The translations under genes and the position numbers were made by a program. DNA of 64,000 bases from Saposhnikovia divaricata (taxonomy: Eukaryota; Streptophyta; Magnoliopsida; Apiales; Apiaceae), in assembly GCA_036435485.1 (NCBI GenBank), contig CM071598.1, positions 143,014,148 through 143,078,147 on the forward strand, given 5' to 3'. Below the pieces are notes generated by a model that was not told the origin of the DNA, did no database searches, and saw only the letters and a program-made list of their open reading frames with translations. Shown here in pieces: positions 32,901 to 44,737 of this stretch. The first letter of the stretch is position 1. Each line of letters begins with the position of its first letter.

Positions 32901-34224
32901 AATTCAATATACATCTCTTATACTATGAATTTAATACAACTTAACGTTTTGCTTAACAATTGTCCAACTATGATAATTTAACATCAAATATTTATACACA
33001 ATTCCGAGATTCAGAATTTTACACAAGGAAGAACAACAATTTACTACAATCGAACAAGCCAGCAACTGATTTTCTCAAATCACCCAAAGTAGTGTTACCA
33101 CATCACGAGTTAACCATTACCAAGAATCGCACATACCATCTTCTGTAAACTTACTCACCCACCCGTTGTTCACACACGCACACCACTACAGCCGAAATAA
33201 CCCACTGCAATAACAAAGTCGACACACACCCACAACAGTCTCGTAAGCCAGAACAGGGGAGAAAGGAACACAGACTAGCCAAGCACATACATATAACCAC
33301 ACATACACGCAGTTATCTACACACTACACACACACAGTTTGTACACCACCACACACTCGCGGTTATACACCCGCAAATCCCAGTCACAACCCACGCGGAA
33401 TACACACACACACACACCGTATATATATGCACACAACTGTAGAAGCACAAAAAGGAGAGGGAGAGAGTTTAATAGAGAGAGAGAGATACCCGGGAGAGAG
33501 AAGAGATTGAAGAAAGAGCGAGAGAGATTGAGTCTGAAAGAGAGAGTGCGAGAGATTTTTGAGAGAGCTCGAGAAAATTCGCCAGAAACCCAGCTGGACA
33601 AAATGAATTGGGGGAAAATAACTGTTAATTTAGGGATTTTAAAAGGAATTGGGTATTTTGTAGAATATTAATAAATTTTCTAATTAAAAACAATTTAAAA
33701 TTTTCTGGTAAAATGAAAAATAAATAAGCAATTATTGAGAAAAATCTCAATATCGTTTTTAAAATGTGGAAAATAAAATTATCTATCTCCCCATATTTTT
33801 AAAATATTTTTAGGATCAATAATGGATTATATATGAATTTTACAAAAATTAAATCAATAAAATGCAAAACAATTCATAAAATCATTTTAAAATCCTTAAA
33901 AATCAAAATAAATCCATCTGCTATTTTTAAAACTCAAATAAACTAATAAAGTTAATAATGCAAAAGATTTCGTGATTTTTACTAATCCCGATAATTTTAT
34001 AAAATTCTCAGAAGATAAGTAAAACATGATTCAAATAGAATTTAAACCCCAAAATAAAAATAAACAGAATACGTAGACTTATCTGACACATATAAATCAT
34101 CAAATAAACCCACAAAACGAAATCATACATATTTCACTTCCTCAATAATATTTACATCACATAATTCACATTTAATATTAAATAAATAATTATAAATATA
34201 AAAAAAAATTTCTGAGGCGTTATA
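29925..34224 (-). repeat. F 5' LTR (right copy)
   Basis: 4300 bp with the same ends as 20478-24779. The four short ORFs shared with the other copy translate identically, showing near-identity, not selection. Confidence 0.95.
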
Positions 34225-34754
34225 GAGAGAGTGTTAGAAAAACCTAAGAATGTCAACATAGGCTTTTTGTCTAAGTCTCAGCTAAAACAGAGACTAGAAG
34301 GTATTTCAGAGTCTAGCAAGATCAAGAGGAATGGGAATGGAAAAGAAGGTATTAACAAAGAGAATAATTACAAGAATGTACCTGATGCACCTAGGAAGAA
34401 ATGCTATAAATGTGGAAATCATAATCATTTGGCCTTAGACTACAATCAAAAACCTTTTTGGAAAACTGAGTCCAGATTCCCCAAGACTCAGAAAATTCAA
34501 TACCAACCACAAAAATCTTGTTATCATTGTGGTAGTTTACTTCATTCCATCTATATGTGTAAAGAATATCATGAACTGTATTATGACTATTATTCTCTGA
34601 AATCTGAAACTCCAATCAAAAACAGTTTATGAAATCAAAGTCTAAGATAGACTCTGTAACAGGTAAATCAAAAGCAAAATCTTCAAAACCTGTTGTTTCT
34701 AAATCTAGTAAGAAAGGATCCAATCAAAGTTGGGTCCTAAAAACTTCTAACTAG
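34225..34754 (+). pseudogene. B gag, 3' part
   Basis: It resumes the Gag frame after F. A knuckle near 34402-34443 reads CYKCGNHNHLALDY, with Tyr replacing the last Cys. The next (CYHCGSLLHSIYMC, near 34519-34560) is intact and is the counterpart of the one with Tyr in A. TGA at 34630-34632 marks a frameshift; the family C-terminus WVLKTSN ends at TAG 34752-34754 in the next frame. Confidence 0.8.
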
Positions 34755-34772
34755 TTACTTTTTGTTTGCAGG
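34747..34772 (+). promoter_or_regulatory. B gag/pol junction: branch-point and 3' splice-site-like sequence
   Basis: CTAAC (34747-34751), the gag stop TAG (34752-34754), a T-rich tract and CAG|GG (CAG 34769-34771) repeat the layout seen in A. The CAG is in the pol frame and the branch A is 21 nt from the AG. Confidence 0.4.
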
Positions 34773-37700
34773 GCACAGGAAGGAAGCATTCAATTATCTT
34801 GGACAGTGGATGCTCTGGACATATGACTGGAAAGAAGTCCCTGCTTACAAAGTTTTAGAGGAAAGTTGGCCCAGTAATATCCTTTGGAGATGGCAACAAA
34901 GGAGAAACTCTGGGATATGGCTCAATTGTTTTGGGGAATGTCATCATAGAAAATGTAGCACTGGTTGAAGGCTTGAAACACACACTTTTAAGCATAAGTC
35001 AACTGGGTGATAAAGGCTACCAATCAATCTTTGATAGTGAAGGATGTAAAATCTTGAATATGAAGAATGGAGACATTGTTCTAACTGGTCAGAGACATGG
35101 TAACATTTATGAAGCCAGATTGAGTGACACATCTAAAGGAATTGTCAGATGTCTTTACAGCAAGGCATCAAATGATGAAAGCTGGAATTGGCACAAGAAC
35201 TCTCACATCTTAACTTCAAGAAGATTAATCAAGTTATGAAACACAATCTGGTGAGAGGCCTACCTCAGGCAAACTGTGTGCAAGATGGACTTTGTGATGC
35301 TTGTCAGTTTGGTAAACAAAGAAGAACCACTTTCAAGAGCAAGACAAAAAATTCAATTACTGAACCATTTCACATGCTGCATCTTGATCTGTTTGGTCCA
35401 GTAAACATTATGTCTATCAGCAAGAAAAGATATGCTCTAGTTATAGTGGATGATTACACAAGGTTCACATGGGTATTCTTTCTACATAAGAAGGATGAAG
35501 CTCCTCAACAAATCATTGAACTTGTCAAGAATATTCAGAATAGCTCTGAGTAAAAGGTCAAAGTACTTAGGAGTTACAATGGTACAGAATTCAAGAATTC
35601 TACAATGGAGGAGTATTGTGCAGACAATGGAATTACTCAACAATTTTCTGCACCTGGAACACCTCAGCAGAATGGTGTAGTAGAAAGAAAGAACAGAACT
35701 CTCATAGAGGCAGTAAGAACCATGCCTGCAAATACAAAGCTTCCAACCTATTTCTGGGCAGAAGCTATCAATATTGCATGTTTCACTCAAAATTGTACCT
35801 TGGTAAATTCTCATGGTAAGACTCCTTATGAGATGATCAAAGGAAAGAAACCAAGTGTGAAATACTTTCACATCTTTGGATGTAAATGCTATGTCTTGAA
35901 AGTTCATCCAGAATAACTTGGAAAGTTTGAATCCAAATCGGATGAAGCAATCTTTCTAGGATATTCAACATCAAAGGCCTTCAAAGTCTATAATCTCATA
36001 ACTCACATTGTTATGGAATCAATTCATGTTGCATTTGATGACAAGAAGTTTGGAATTTTGCAAACTGAAGAAAGCCATGACAAATTGGAATTTAAAAATC
36101 TTAAGGATTCTGAGATTCTCTCCAGTGATGATGAAGATTCTCCAAAGAAAATCTCTATTGCTTCTCAAAGGAATGCTGTTGCTGAGGGGGAAGAAGTTAA
36201 TCGAGGAGAACATAGTACTCATCAAGAGCGGACTAGTCATTCAGAGTCTACTCCATCAGGAACTGATCCTTCAGAGTCTAGTGAAGGAAGATCAGAAACT
36301 AGTAGCAGTATGGAGTCTACTGACTCTACTGATCAAGGGGGAGCTTTTGAAGGCAGAGAAAGTTCTTCTACAAGAGATATCACTAACTTAGGGGGAGAGT
36401 CTAGCAGGAGTAATCTACCACCTGTTAGAAAATGGACAAGGGATCATACTGAAGATTTGATTATTGGTGATCCAAATAGTGGTGTTCGAACTAGAAGATT
36501 AATTCAAAATGAATGCTTGTATAGTTTCTTTCTCTCAAAGAATGAACTTAAGAAGGTTGAAGAAGCCTTACAGGATCCTGATTGGGTAATTGCAATACAG
36601 GAAGAGCTAAATGAGTTTGAGAGAAACAAAGTCTGGAAACTGGTACCAAGACCTAAAGATAGATCTATTGTTGGTACTAAATGGGTTTTCAGAAACAAAC
36701 TAGATGAATCTGGTATGATTGTAAGAAACAAAGCAAGATTGGTGGCCAAGGGTTATTCTCAATAAGAATGCATTGATTATGATGAAACCTTTGCCCCTGT
36801 AGCAAGATTGGAAACAATCAGGATGTTTCTTGCATTTATAGCTCATTCAAAATTCAAGGTATACCAGATGGATGTAAAGAGTGCTTTTCTAAATGGCAAG
36901 CTTGATGAGGAAGTATATGTGGAGCAACCACGTAGTTTTGTTGATCCAAAGTTTCCAAATCATGTCTACAAACTTGACAAGACACTCTATGGACTAAAGC
37001 AGGCACCAAGAGCATGGTATGATACTTTGTCTAAATTTCTTCTTGAAAATAGCTTCACAAGAGGTACAATTGACAAAACTCTATTCTTTAGAAAGATTAA
37101 AGGTGAATTGCTTTTAGTTCAAGTTTATGTTGATGACATCATATTTGGTTCTACAAATGAAAAGTTGTATGATAAGTTTAGCAAGCTTATGCAGTCTAAG
37201 TATCAGATGAGCATGATGGGTGAACTAAATTATTTTTTAGGCTTGCAGGTCAAACAGACTGAGACTGGTATTTTCATTAATCAATCAAAGTATATCAAAG
37301 ATCTTTTAAAAAGGTTTGACTTTCAAGACTGTGCAGTTGCAAAAACACCCATGGCAACAGTCACTAAGCTAGACTCTGATCCTAAGGGAAAGAGTGTTGA
37401 TAACACTGGCTATAGAGGCATGATAGGTTCATTATTATACTTAACTGCAAGTAGACCAGATATAATGTTTTCTACCTGTTTATGTGCTAGATTCCAAAGT
37501 GATCCTAAGGAATCTCATTTAATTGTTGTGAAGAGAATTTTTAGGTATCTCAAGGGAACTCCAAATCTTGGTTTGTGGTATCCTAGAGAATCTGATTTCT
37601 CCATAATTGGCTATTCAGACTCTGATTATGCGGGGTGTAAAATAGACAGGAAAAGCACTACAGGTACATGTCAATTCTTGGGAAACAGATTGATTTCTTG

Positions 37701-38000
37701 GGCAAGCAAGAAGCAGCAATCAGTTTCAACCTCAACTGCAGAAGTTGAGTACATTGCAGCAGGCAGTTGTTCTGCTCAACTCCTTTGGATAAGAAATCAG
37801 TTGATGGATTATGGTATGACACTAAGTAATATTCCTATGTTTTGTGATAATACTAGTGCTATCAAAATTGCAGAAAATCTAGTTCAACATTCAAGGACTA
37901 AGCACATTGATGTCAGGTATCATTTTATTAGATAACATATTGAGAATGGTACTGTGGAACTTCATTTTGTTCCTACTGACAAACAACTTGCAGATATCCT
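34769..38000 (+). pseudogene. B pol: protease to RNase H, broken, cut by E near its 3' end
   Basis: Protease DSGCS lies near 34800-34815, the zinc region near 35180-35310, the integrase core about 35380-35690, reverse transcriptase about 36420-37500 with YVDD near 37126-37137, RNase H to 38000. Breaks: TAG 34856-34858; one base lost near 35198; TAA at 35551-35553, 35914-35916, 36763-36765 and 37933-37935. The second catalytic Asp of integrase is Tyr (35575-35577; RSYNGTEF instead of RSDNGTEF), so even a repaired frame would be integrase-dead. E inserts after the codons for ADIL with TSD ATCCT; the last codons are at 59527-59593. Confidence 0.9.
36184..36400 (+). promoter_or_regulatory. Three PPT-like GGGGGAG tracts in the B integrase-RT linker
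   Basis: GAGGGGGAAG lies near 36184, AAGGGGGAGC near 36335, TTAGGGGGAGAG near 36388-36398. Same place and form as in A. Confidence 0.5.
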
Positions 38001-38518
38001 TGTTAGTAGTATTTTTTGTAGTTCGTTCTCAGGGAAGGACTAATATGTAGAATCAAGTTCAAGTATTTTATCTCTCACAATTTAGAAGTGTAGAAGAATG
38101 TTTGGTTTGTTTATAAACTAATTAAACTAATTATCAATTGAGAATAAAATATATGAGGAAAATAATCCAAGAACTGGGGTTCTTCACTTGGTTTCAATGC
38201 ACATTCAATATCTATGTGACTTCTACGTTCTTACTCTGCTGAAAACAATTCTTCTAAGGTTATAATATTCCCTTCCAAGATACACTATAATGTCTACAAC
38301 TACACCTTAATTGTCACCTCCGTGATACAATCAAAGTACAATCATAAACTATTACGCACCAAGAATTATAAGTCTCACAACTCTCCTATTAATCTTCCAA
38401 TCAAATATTTGAGTTATGTCTGTTAAATCGTGAACTAAAATTGCAACTCCTCTTCCAAGTTATCACAATTCCTAAAATCCAATCAAAGGTTCATGACTCC
38501 CCTAATTGTAGTAAGCCC
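38001..38518 (-). repeat. E 3' LTR, first piece (left of C)
   Basis: It starts TGTTAGTAGTATTTTTTG and ends at the C insertion; the TSD AGCCC is 38514-38518. It matches 58181 onwards. Confidence 0.93.
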
Positions 38519-39530
38519 TGTTATTCCCAGATTACACACTTGTATAATTGTAGAAGGGGGGGTTGAATACAATTCTTGATATTTATAAATTTCTGATAAG
38601 AACTCCAGAAATTTATGCAGAGATAATTGCAATGTAAGATTTAAGCACAAACACATATAAAATTAGGTGGTTAATATGCACCACCTGAAGCTTTTATTTG
38701 AAGAAAACTCTGTGATACAAAATGTACACAGCTGCCGTTTTACAACTCTTTGCTTCTAAGGATATTCAAGAAACCCTAAGCAAATATGTCTGTTTTCTTA
38801 ACCTACAAAGAGTTGCTACACTTGGTTATATATCCCAAGTTTTACAAGTACTACTGTAATAAGATAATACTAATCTAATTCTAGTTGACTTGCTACTACA
38901 CTCCAAATACACATGTAGCCGAAAGGTTGTCCTTGTGTTCAGACATGTCTCCTGCACCTTTCTTGTATTCATAGTGTAAATAGAATGCTTCTTTCTTCTG
39001 TGTTTCCAAAGTATGGCTGCCATACTGCTTTTTGTATCTACTATCAACTCATGTGATCTGTCAGTCAAACATGTCCTTATCAACTGCTAATCCCCAGCTA
39101 ATCATAGAAGACAGTGTCAATGATTATCCGTTGATGTTGTACACTGACATCCGTTGATGATGTATTGAGCGGTATCCGTTGATATTGGGACTTGAGCTGT
39201 ATCCGTTGATAGAGTGGATTTGAGTTGTATCCGTTGATAGAGTTTTGTCTTCATCTGTTGATACACTTTCACTTAGACAGAATTACATAGCATAGCTTAT
39301 TTACAATTGGCTACCCTATTCTGCCTATCCGTTGATAGTCAACATGACTGTGGATAAAAACACTATCAACTGATAACATAGAGATACTTGCAGTATGCTA
39401 CAAAACCTCATCCGTTGATGAGCTACCTGTCAACGGATAGAGTTATAAATCCTCATCCGTTGACAGCTACAAAACCTTATACAATTTGATTAATTGTGAA
39501 GTTATCATCAAGTACAACATATTCCTAACA
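38519..39530 (-). repeat. C 3' LTR
   Basis: 1012 bp. On the minus strand a TATA box (TATATAA, + 38826-38832) is visible. About ten copies of ATCCGTTGA(T) or its complement cluster at 39115-39460, in U3 upstream of the TATA box. Confidence 0.94.
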
Positions 39531-39541
39531 ATCTCCCCCAA
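39531..39541 (-). other. C polypurine tract
   Basis: Minus-strand TTGGGGGAGAT abuts the 3' LTR. Confidence 0.9.
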
Positions 39542-39703
39542 TTTATACTTGATGGCAATAAAGCATAAATTCAGGACCTTGATGATAACAAAACATTCCT
39601 AAAGATATATAAAGAACAATGCATAAATTGTATTAAGCTACAAAAATTAAAAACTGAAAGTTTGAGAAATTTACAGAGAAGTGCTCCTCTAGACTGAGTA
39701 GAT

Positions 39704-42700
39704 TTAAGACTGTTTCTTTCCTCTTGTTGGCATCACCCTTGATTTTCCTTCTTTGGCAGAGTTGGACTCAATCTGTATTTGGAGTTGCCTATAGAAGGCA
39801 TCTTCTTCATCTACCTTTGGATTTAGCTTTTGTTGTAGCCATCTCAGGTATTGAGAACTATCCTTTGGTAGTTGGTCTTCTAACCTGAAGAATCTCCTGT
39901 TACCATCTTCATCCCTGAATTCCATCATCCAGAAGGGTTGAAGGTGGATTTTCTGTCCATTGTATGGGATCTTCATTTTCCTTGGTAGACTTGATGGTGA
40001 GTTCCATTCCCTCCTTATTTGTTCTATTCTGTCCAGTATCTCCCCTTTTGCTATCTTGGAGAACCCTGTGTATCTCTTGATTGCAGAGAACACTTTGGTT
40101 AAGGTATGATAATTTTCTCCAAGAACCCTTTGTAGTGGCCATGTCCTTTCCATTCCTCCCTTGTATACAAAGACCAATCTTTCAGGCAAATGTCTATATT
40201 TGTCAATTCCTCTTACTTCTGACAATTCATCCAGATAAAGATTCATGCCAGAGTATTCTTCAATATCTGCCTGATAGATAAAATCATCCTTGTTTTCCAA
40301 GATTGGCTGCCTGACAATAGTAGGTACCCTAGCAACTTGAATTGGTTCCTTTGAAGGTTGCTTCCTTGGTTTCCTTTTCTTCTGTATAGGCTTCTGTTGA
40401 GGCTTCAGCAAGAATGAAGGAACCTCAATGGAGTCAAGATTCATTGGTTCCTCTTTAGGTACTATAGGCTCACCATGGAAATTCACATCTGGGTTGAATA
40501 CTTTTACATCAATAGGTTGTGATGAACCAACTGTCTCCTTGTTTTCAATTTCTGGTGAGACAGGCCTCCTTGCCTTTGATTTTATTCTCTTAGATTTGGA
40601 TTTGGGGACTGATTTCCCTTTCTTTTTGAATTTGGGGACTTCCTCAGGTTCCCTCAATTCATCCTCTACCTCATCCAATAACTCTTGAGCCAGCCTTGCT
40701 TGCTTCTCATCTGAGTTTTCATATTGATATTCAGTGCTTGGTTGAGATTCTCTTAGCAGCCTTGAAGTCTCTTCTCTCTTGGCTTCAACAAATCTAGGAT
40801 GGCTGTTGGATATGTTTAGAACTTTTCCATTCCTTATGATTACAGCCATCCATTCTCTTACACAACTGTTAGTCTTCTCCTTGAATTCCTTGATTTGCTT
40901 ACCCATCAGCTTCCCTTCATCATCCTTGGGAACTGGAAAGTCCAGTTGTAACTTGTTCTTCCCATTTGCTTTTGGTGGTGAGTAGGGTCTTGTTTTGATG
41001 TATGGTTCAAATTCTTTAACATGAGAAGGCTCAGCATCATAGAATGTAGGAGCCACAATTGCTGGAGTGAGCACCTTCAGAATTGTTGTAGATATTGTTG
41101 GAGCTGAGGTTTGGCTAGAGAACAGAGTTGATGCAATAGATTGATTGATCAATCTTTCTATCCTCATTATCCTTTCATAGTTTTCCTCTTTCATCTTTTG
41201 TAGAGCTTCAATTTTGGCTAGCTTTTCCTCTTCTGTCAAGTTTGAGAAATCAAACTCTTCAAATAGAGCAACTTGTTCAGGTTTGGATTTGCTGGGGGAA
41301 GCTGTGACAATGAATTCCTGTGGATTGACCACTATGGTAGGCTGCTGCTCCCCATCACTTGCTGCTTCCCTGCTTTCAGAAATTAAGATTTGACTTGTAG
41401 TTGCCACAGCCTCTTCCACTTTCTCCCCCTTTTTGTTAGCATCAAGGGTTTGACTAGAAGTTGGGGCTGCAACTAACTTTTCTAGCAGTTGGGTTTGCAG
41501 TTTCTGATGTTGAAGAAATTGCTCCATCTGGGATTCCATCTTTTCCACTCTTGAGGTGAGTAGTTGCACAGACTTAGCCAGGTTTTCTTCTTTGAGGAAC
41601 CTTTGTTGCAACACCCTCTGAGTGGCTGTAGGAGCTAGTTGCTCTAACTTGGAATCCACAGAGATCTTCACATCCTTGATTTCTTGCTTGACCTCCTCTA
41701 AGTTGGATCTTTGAATCACCATTTGCATCTTTTGTAACTTAAGGGAGTCAATTGCCTGTTGAAGAACAACCTTTCTCTGTGGATCTGCTTCTGGGTGCTC
41801 AGCCAGGGCAGATTTATATTGCCTTATGATTTCCATATCAAGTTGATGATAGGTGTAGTTGTGAGCAAATGCAAAATCATGAATACTGCTACCACCTTCA
41901 TCTTCAGGGCTCTGGCTGTCTTCATCTTCAGAATCTTCAAATTCTTCACTCTCAGCAGTGGTTGGCAGAGCTGCTATTGATTCCTTAGCTCTAAGTAGAG
42001 AGTGTGAGGTGTGCACTAGGTGCATTGCCTCCTCTGCTTCCACATTGCCCTATTCTGCCAGAATTTGATAGGCAAGAACAGGGTGAGTAAAGGTTTCAGC
42101 ATCCAAAGAAATGGAGTCAATCATGGACTGATATTCTCTTTGATATTCCATTTCCTTGGCTGCATCCTCAACCTCCATTGACTCACTAGCAATGGCTGCT
42201 TCTTCCATCCTTATTTCTCATGTAGTCCCTTCTCTCCCCTCATCTCTCTTTTCTTGCATCAAGGGCTCCCCTTGGCTCACACCTCTCACACCCTCACCTT
42301 CACCTACTAAGATGGAACTCTCAAACTCTCCTTTTGCCTGACCGGAAGAAATGGCCAGCCTCTCATTATTTACCTCTCCTTTTGCCTGCTCACAAGGCAG
42401 CCTCTCACTCCCTTCCCTCAATCCTAAAAGTGTTTCAACTACTGAGAACTCCTCCACACTTGACACTGGAATGTCAGATATAGCAGTGGTAGAGTGAGTT
42501 ATCAACGGATAAGGAATATCCGTTGATGGAGTATTTATAGCTATCAACGGATGGCTAGATAGAGGCGCATCCGTTGATGGAGAAACACTTGTCAACGGAT
42601 GAAGGATATCCGTTGAGGAAGGAATAATTATATCCGTTGAAGAGAAAACCAACACTGAATCTGTGGAGATTGATTTTAAGTTCGAGGCCACAGTCTGTGT

Positions 42701-44233
42701 TGAGAATTCTGGAAGGGAAGATTGATGGTCCAACAAATCATCTAAAAGATGATGACCACCAATTTCAGAGTGGGGCTTCTCCAAGAATCTTAAAGATGGA
42801 GAATCAGGAATTGATGTAGATATCATATCCATATCCAGAGATGGAGTTGGTGATGGTGGATTGTAATGTGTATCAATTTGAAGATTGAGATCAAGGGGCT
42901 GTGACTCCACATTTATTGAAGCCACATCAAACTGAGTTTGAGAAGGTACAGTTTCCTGTACAGTGTGTGCACCCTGTGATTCCCCTGTGGTTATAGATTT
43001 CACTCTTCTTCCATAGGTTTTTGAGATTGGGCTATATGTGTCCCTAACCCTCTTGTGCAGTGTTCCTTGTGGGGAACTTGATTCAGTAGTCATACTCTGT
43101 TGAGAGAGTGTAACTGGAATTTGGCCTGTAGTTACATTAGTAGTATTTTGAGAGACTGAAATGGTGGTTGCACTCATCTCTCCTTCCTTATCCTTAGGGC
43201 TTCTTTGATGTTCACCCTGTCCCTCACCACTCACTACCACCTTCACACTCCCCTCAAGAGTTTTGGTAGGTTTTACAACAGGTGTCTTTTGAGAGACACT
43301 TGAGGTTTGCTTTTTAGACTGTGATTTTGGAACTCTGGATTTGGTCACTTTGGTAGGAGCCTGTTTGGTCACAACTACAGACTCCATTGTGACACTAGAA
43401 GGCAAAGAAATTTGGGGGTTGGAGATAGCGGTTTCAGAGTTAGAGATAGTTACCTGAACAATTGGTAGATATACCAATTGTACTCCTGCATTGAGGTTCA
43501 TTCGAATCAGGTCACTTAAGACTCTCTTCTCCTGAACAAAACATTGGAACTTGCTATCCGGGTTAGCAATGGATAGCTTATTCTCAGATACATGCAGTGC
43601 TAAGAGCATTAAAAATCTAGCAAAGTAGATATTCTTGCTTCTAGTTTCCTTTTTACCCAACTTTGCAGCTATCTCATACATAACTAATGTGCCAAAATTA
43701 TAGAATTTATCATTTAAGAGCATACACATCATAGTTAGCATGGACTGGGTAACAGCATCAAAATTACTAATTTTTCCTGAAAAAGTTTTAATGAAGGCAT
43801 CACAGAAATAGCTCCATTCTTTAACCATTCCTTTCCTAACAATTTTCCCTAAGTTTTCAGTACTAAGGGCATAATTAATAGAATTAAGCATGGCAACAAT
43901 TTCAACATCAGTGGGTACTTTCAGACAGTTATTCTCAGGCAATTTTAAACAAGCAGTTATTACATCAGAATTAACCACATAGTTTTTACCCTTTAAAGAA
44001 AAAGCAATTGTACCGTCTGTACCATTGTACTCAGCAGATGTCCACATTTCTTCAATTACCTCGTGGATTAAGGGAGTGGTGGCAGTCATAGCATATGACA
44101 GTTTGCATTTCTTCACGAAACTCATCAAAGTGTGGTAAGCTTCTGGAGCATTCACTGTGTCAACAAAGGCCGCGAAATTGTTCTTCTCATAGGTAAACCC
44201 AGTGGAGGACATCATCTTAACAATAGGCGCCAT
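39704..44233 (-). pseudogene. C third ORF ('env-like'), 1509 codons with two nonsense codons
   Basis: One frame runs from the ATG at 44233 to the stop at 39704, broken only by TGA (42218-42220) and TAG (42050-42052). Both look like C-to-T changes (CGA, CAG). The N-terminal ~210 residues form the helical domain shared with A and B (SYAMTATTP with a downstream Trp, VKEWSYFCD, FYNFGTLVMYEIAAKLG). A Ser/Thr-rich linker holds an EAR-like LDLNL (+ 42881-42895) and the ATCCGTTGAT repeats (42500-42640). The second half has an acidic patch, a long coiled coil (about 41500-41800), KKGEKV, basic NLS-like runs (near 40600-40640) and a conserved-looking C-terminus. No signal peptide or clear membrane span is visible. 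Function unknown. Confidence 0.75.
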
Positions 44234-44737
44234 TGAAGTGATTGAACTTTGGTTACAGAGAGTTTTAGAGAAGAAGATGCAATTAACTTTTGATATGCTT
44301 GAAAATGAATAAAAGTGAGATGTGAGAGTACAAGTCCGCCTTTTATATTTTTCAAGAATTAAAAATGAAATAATTAAAAGTAATTACTCCATTGGTCAAA
44401 AGTAACTGTCAGATAATAAATAAAAAGAGAATAATTACAGCCATGATTAGATATACACGGTTACCAACGGTTATATAAAAAAAATGTATATCAACGGATA
44501 TAGAATGAACGGTTGAGATACAGTTTATCCGTTGATGACGTGGATAGCCTGTTACCCGTTGACATGCAAAAATCTAGTAATGTGTTTATACTATCAACGG
44601 ATAAAAGGATATCCGTTGATAAGCTAATTTTGCCTTAGACAAAATTTTTGCAGAAAATTTTTCTGAAAGTTTTAACTTTCAAGTAAATCAAAACACATTT
44701 CTAGCTTCAATTCATTGAAATCAAATATCACTAGGAA
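44234..44737 (-). repeat. C spacer between pol and the third ORF, with ATCCGTTGAT repeats
   Basis: AT-rich and non-coding. Five to six copies of the motif in both orientations lie at 44490-44625. Unlike A and B, no antisense ORF is present here. Confidence 0.7.

Larger units (their letters stand above)
20478..34224 (-). mobile_element. Element F: complete Tekay-like (chromovirus) Ty3/gypsy retrotransposon, very recent
   Basis: Two 4.3-kb LTRs flank a 5.1-kb internal region with PBS, one intact gag-pol ORF and a PPT. The TSD is GAGAG (20473-20477 and 34225-34229). The LTRs are 4302 and 4300 bp; the only difference I found is one TA unit in a microsatellite. In element orientation each LTR is TA...CA rather than TG...CA. 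Domain order (RT, RNase H, integrase, chromodomain-like tail) and long LTRs fit Tekay/Del. It looks autonomous. Confidence 0.95.

Noticed and set aside
38001..38518. Solo or truncated LTR
   Set aside because: It continues at 52126 after element C, with the AGCCC TSD, and completes a full LTR of E.
39115..39460. Regularly repeated ATCCGTTGAT units resembling a CRISPR array
   Set aside because: Units are about 10 bp, unevenly spaced, in both orientations and inside a plant LTR; no cas genes are near.
42218..44233. True viral envelope gene
   Set aside because: I see no signal peptide, membrane anchor or cleavage site; only its position resembles an env gene.
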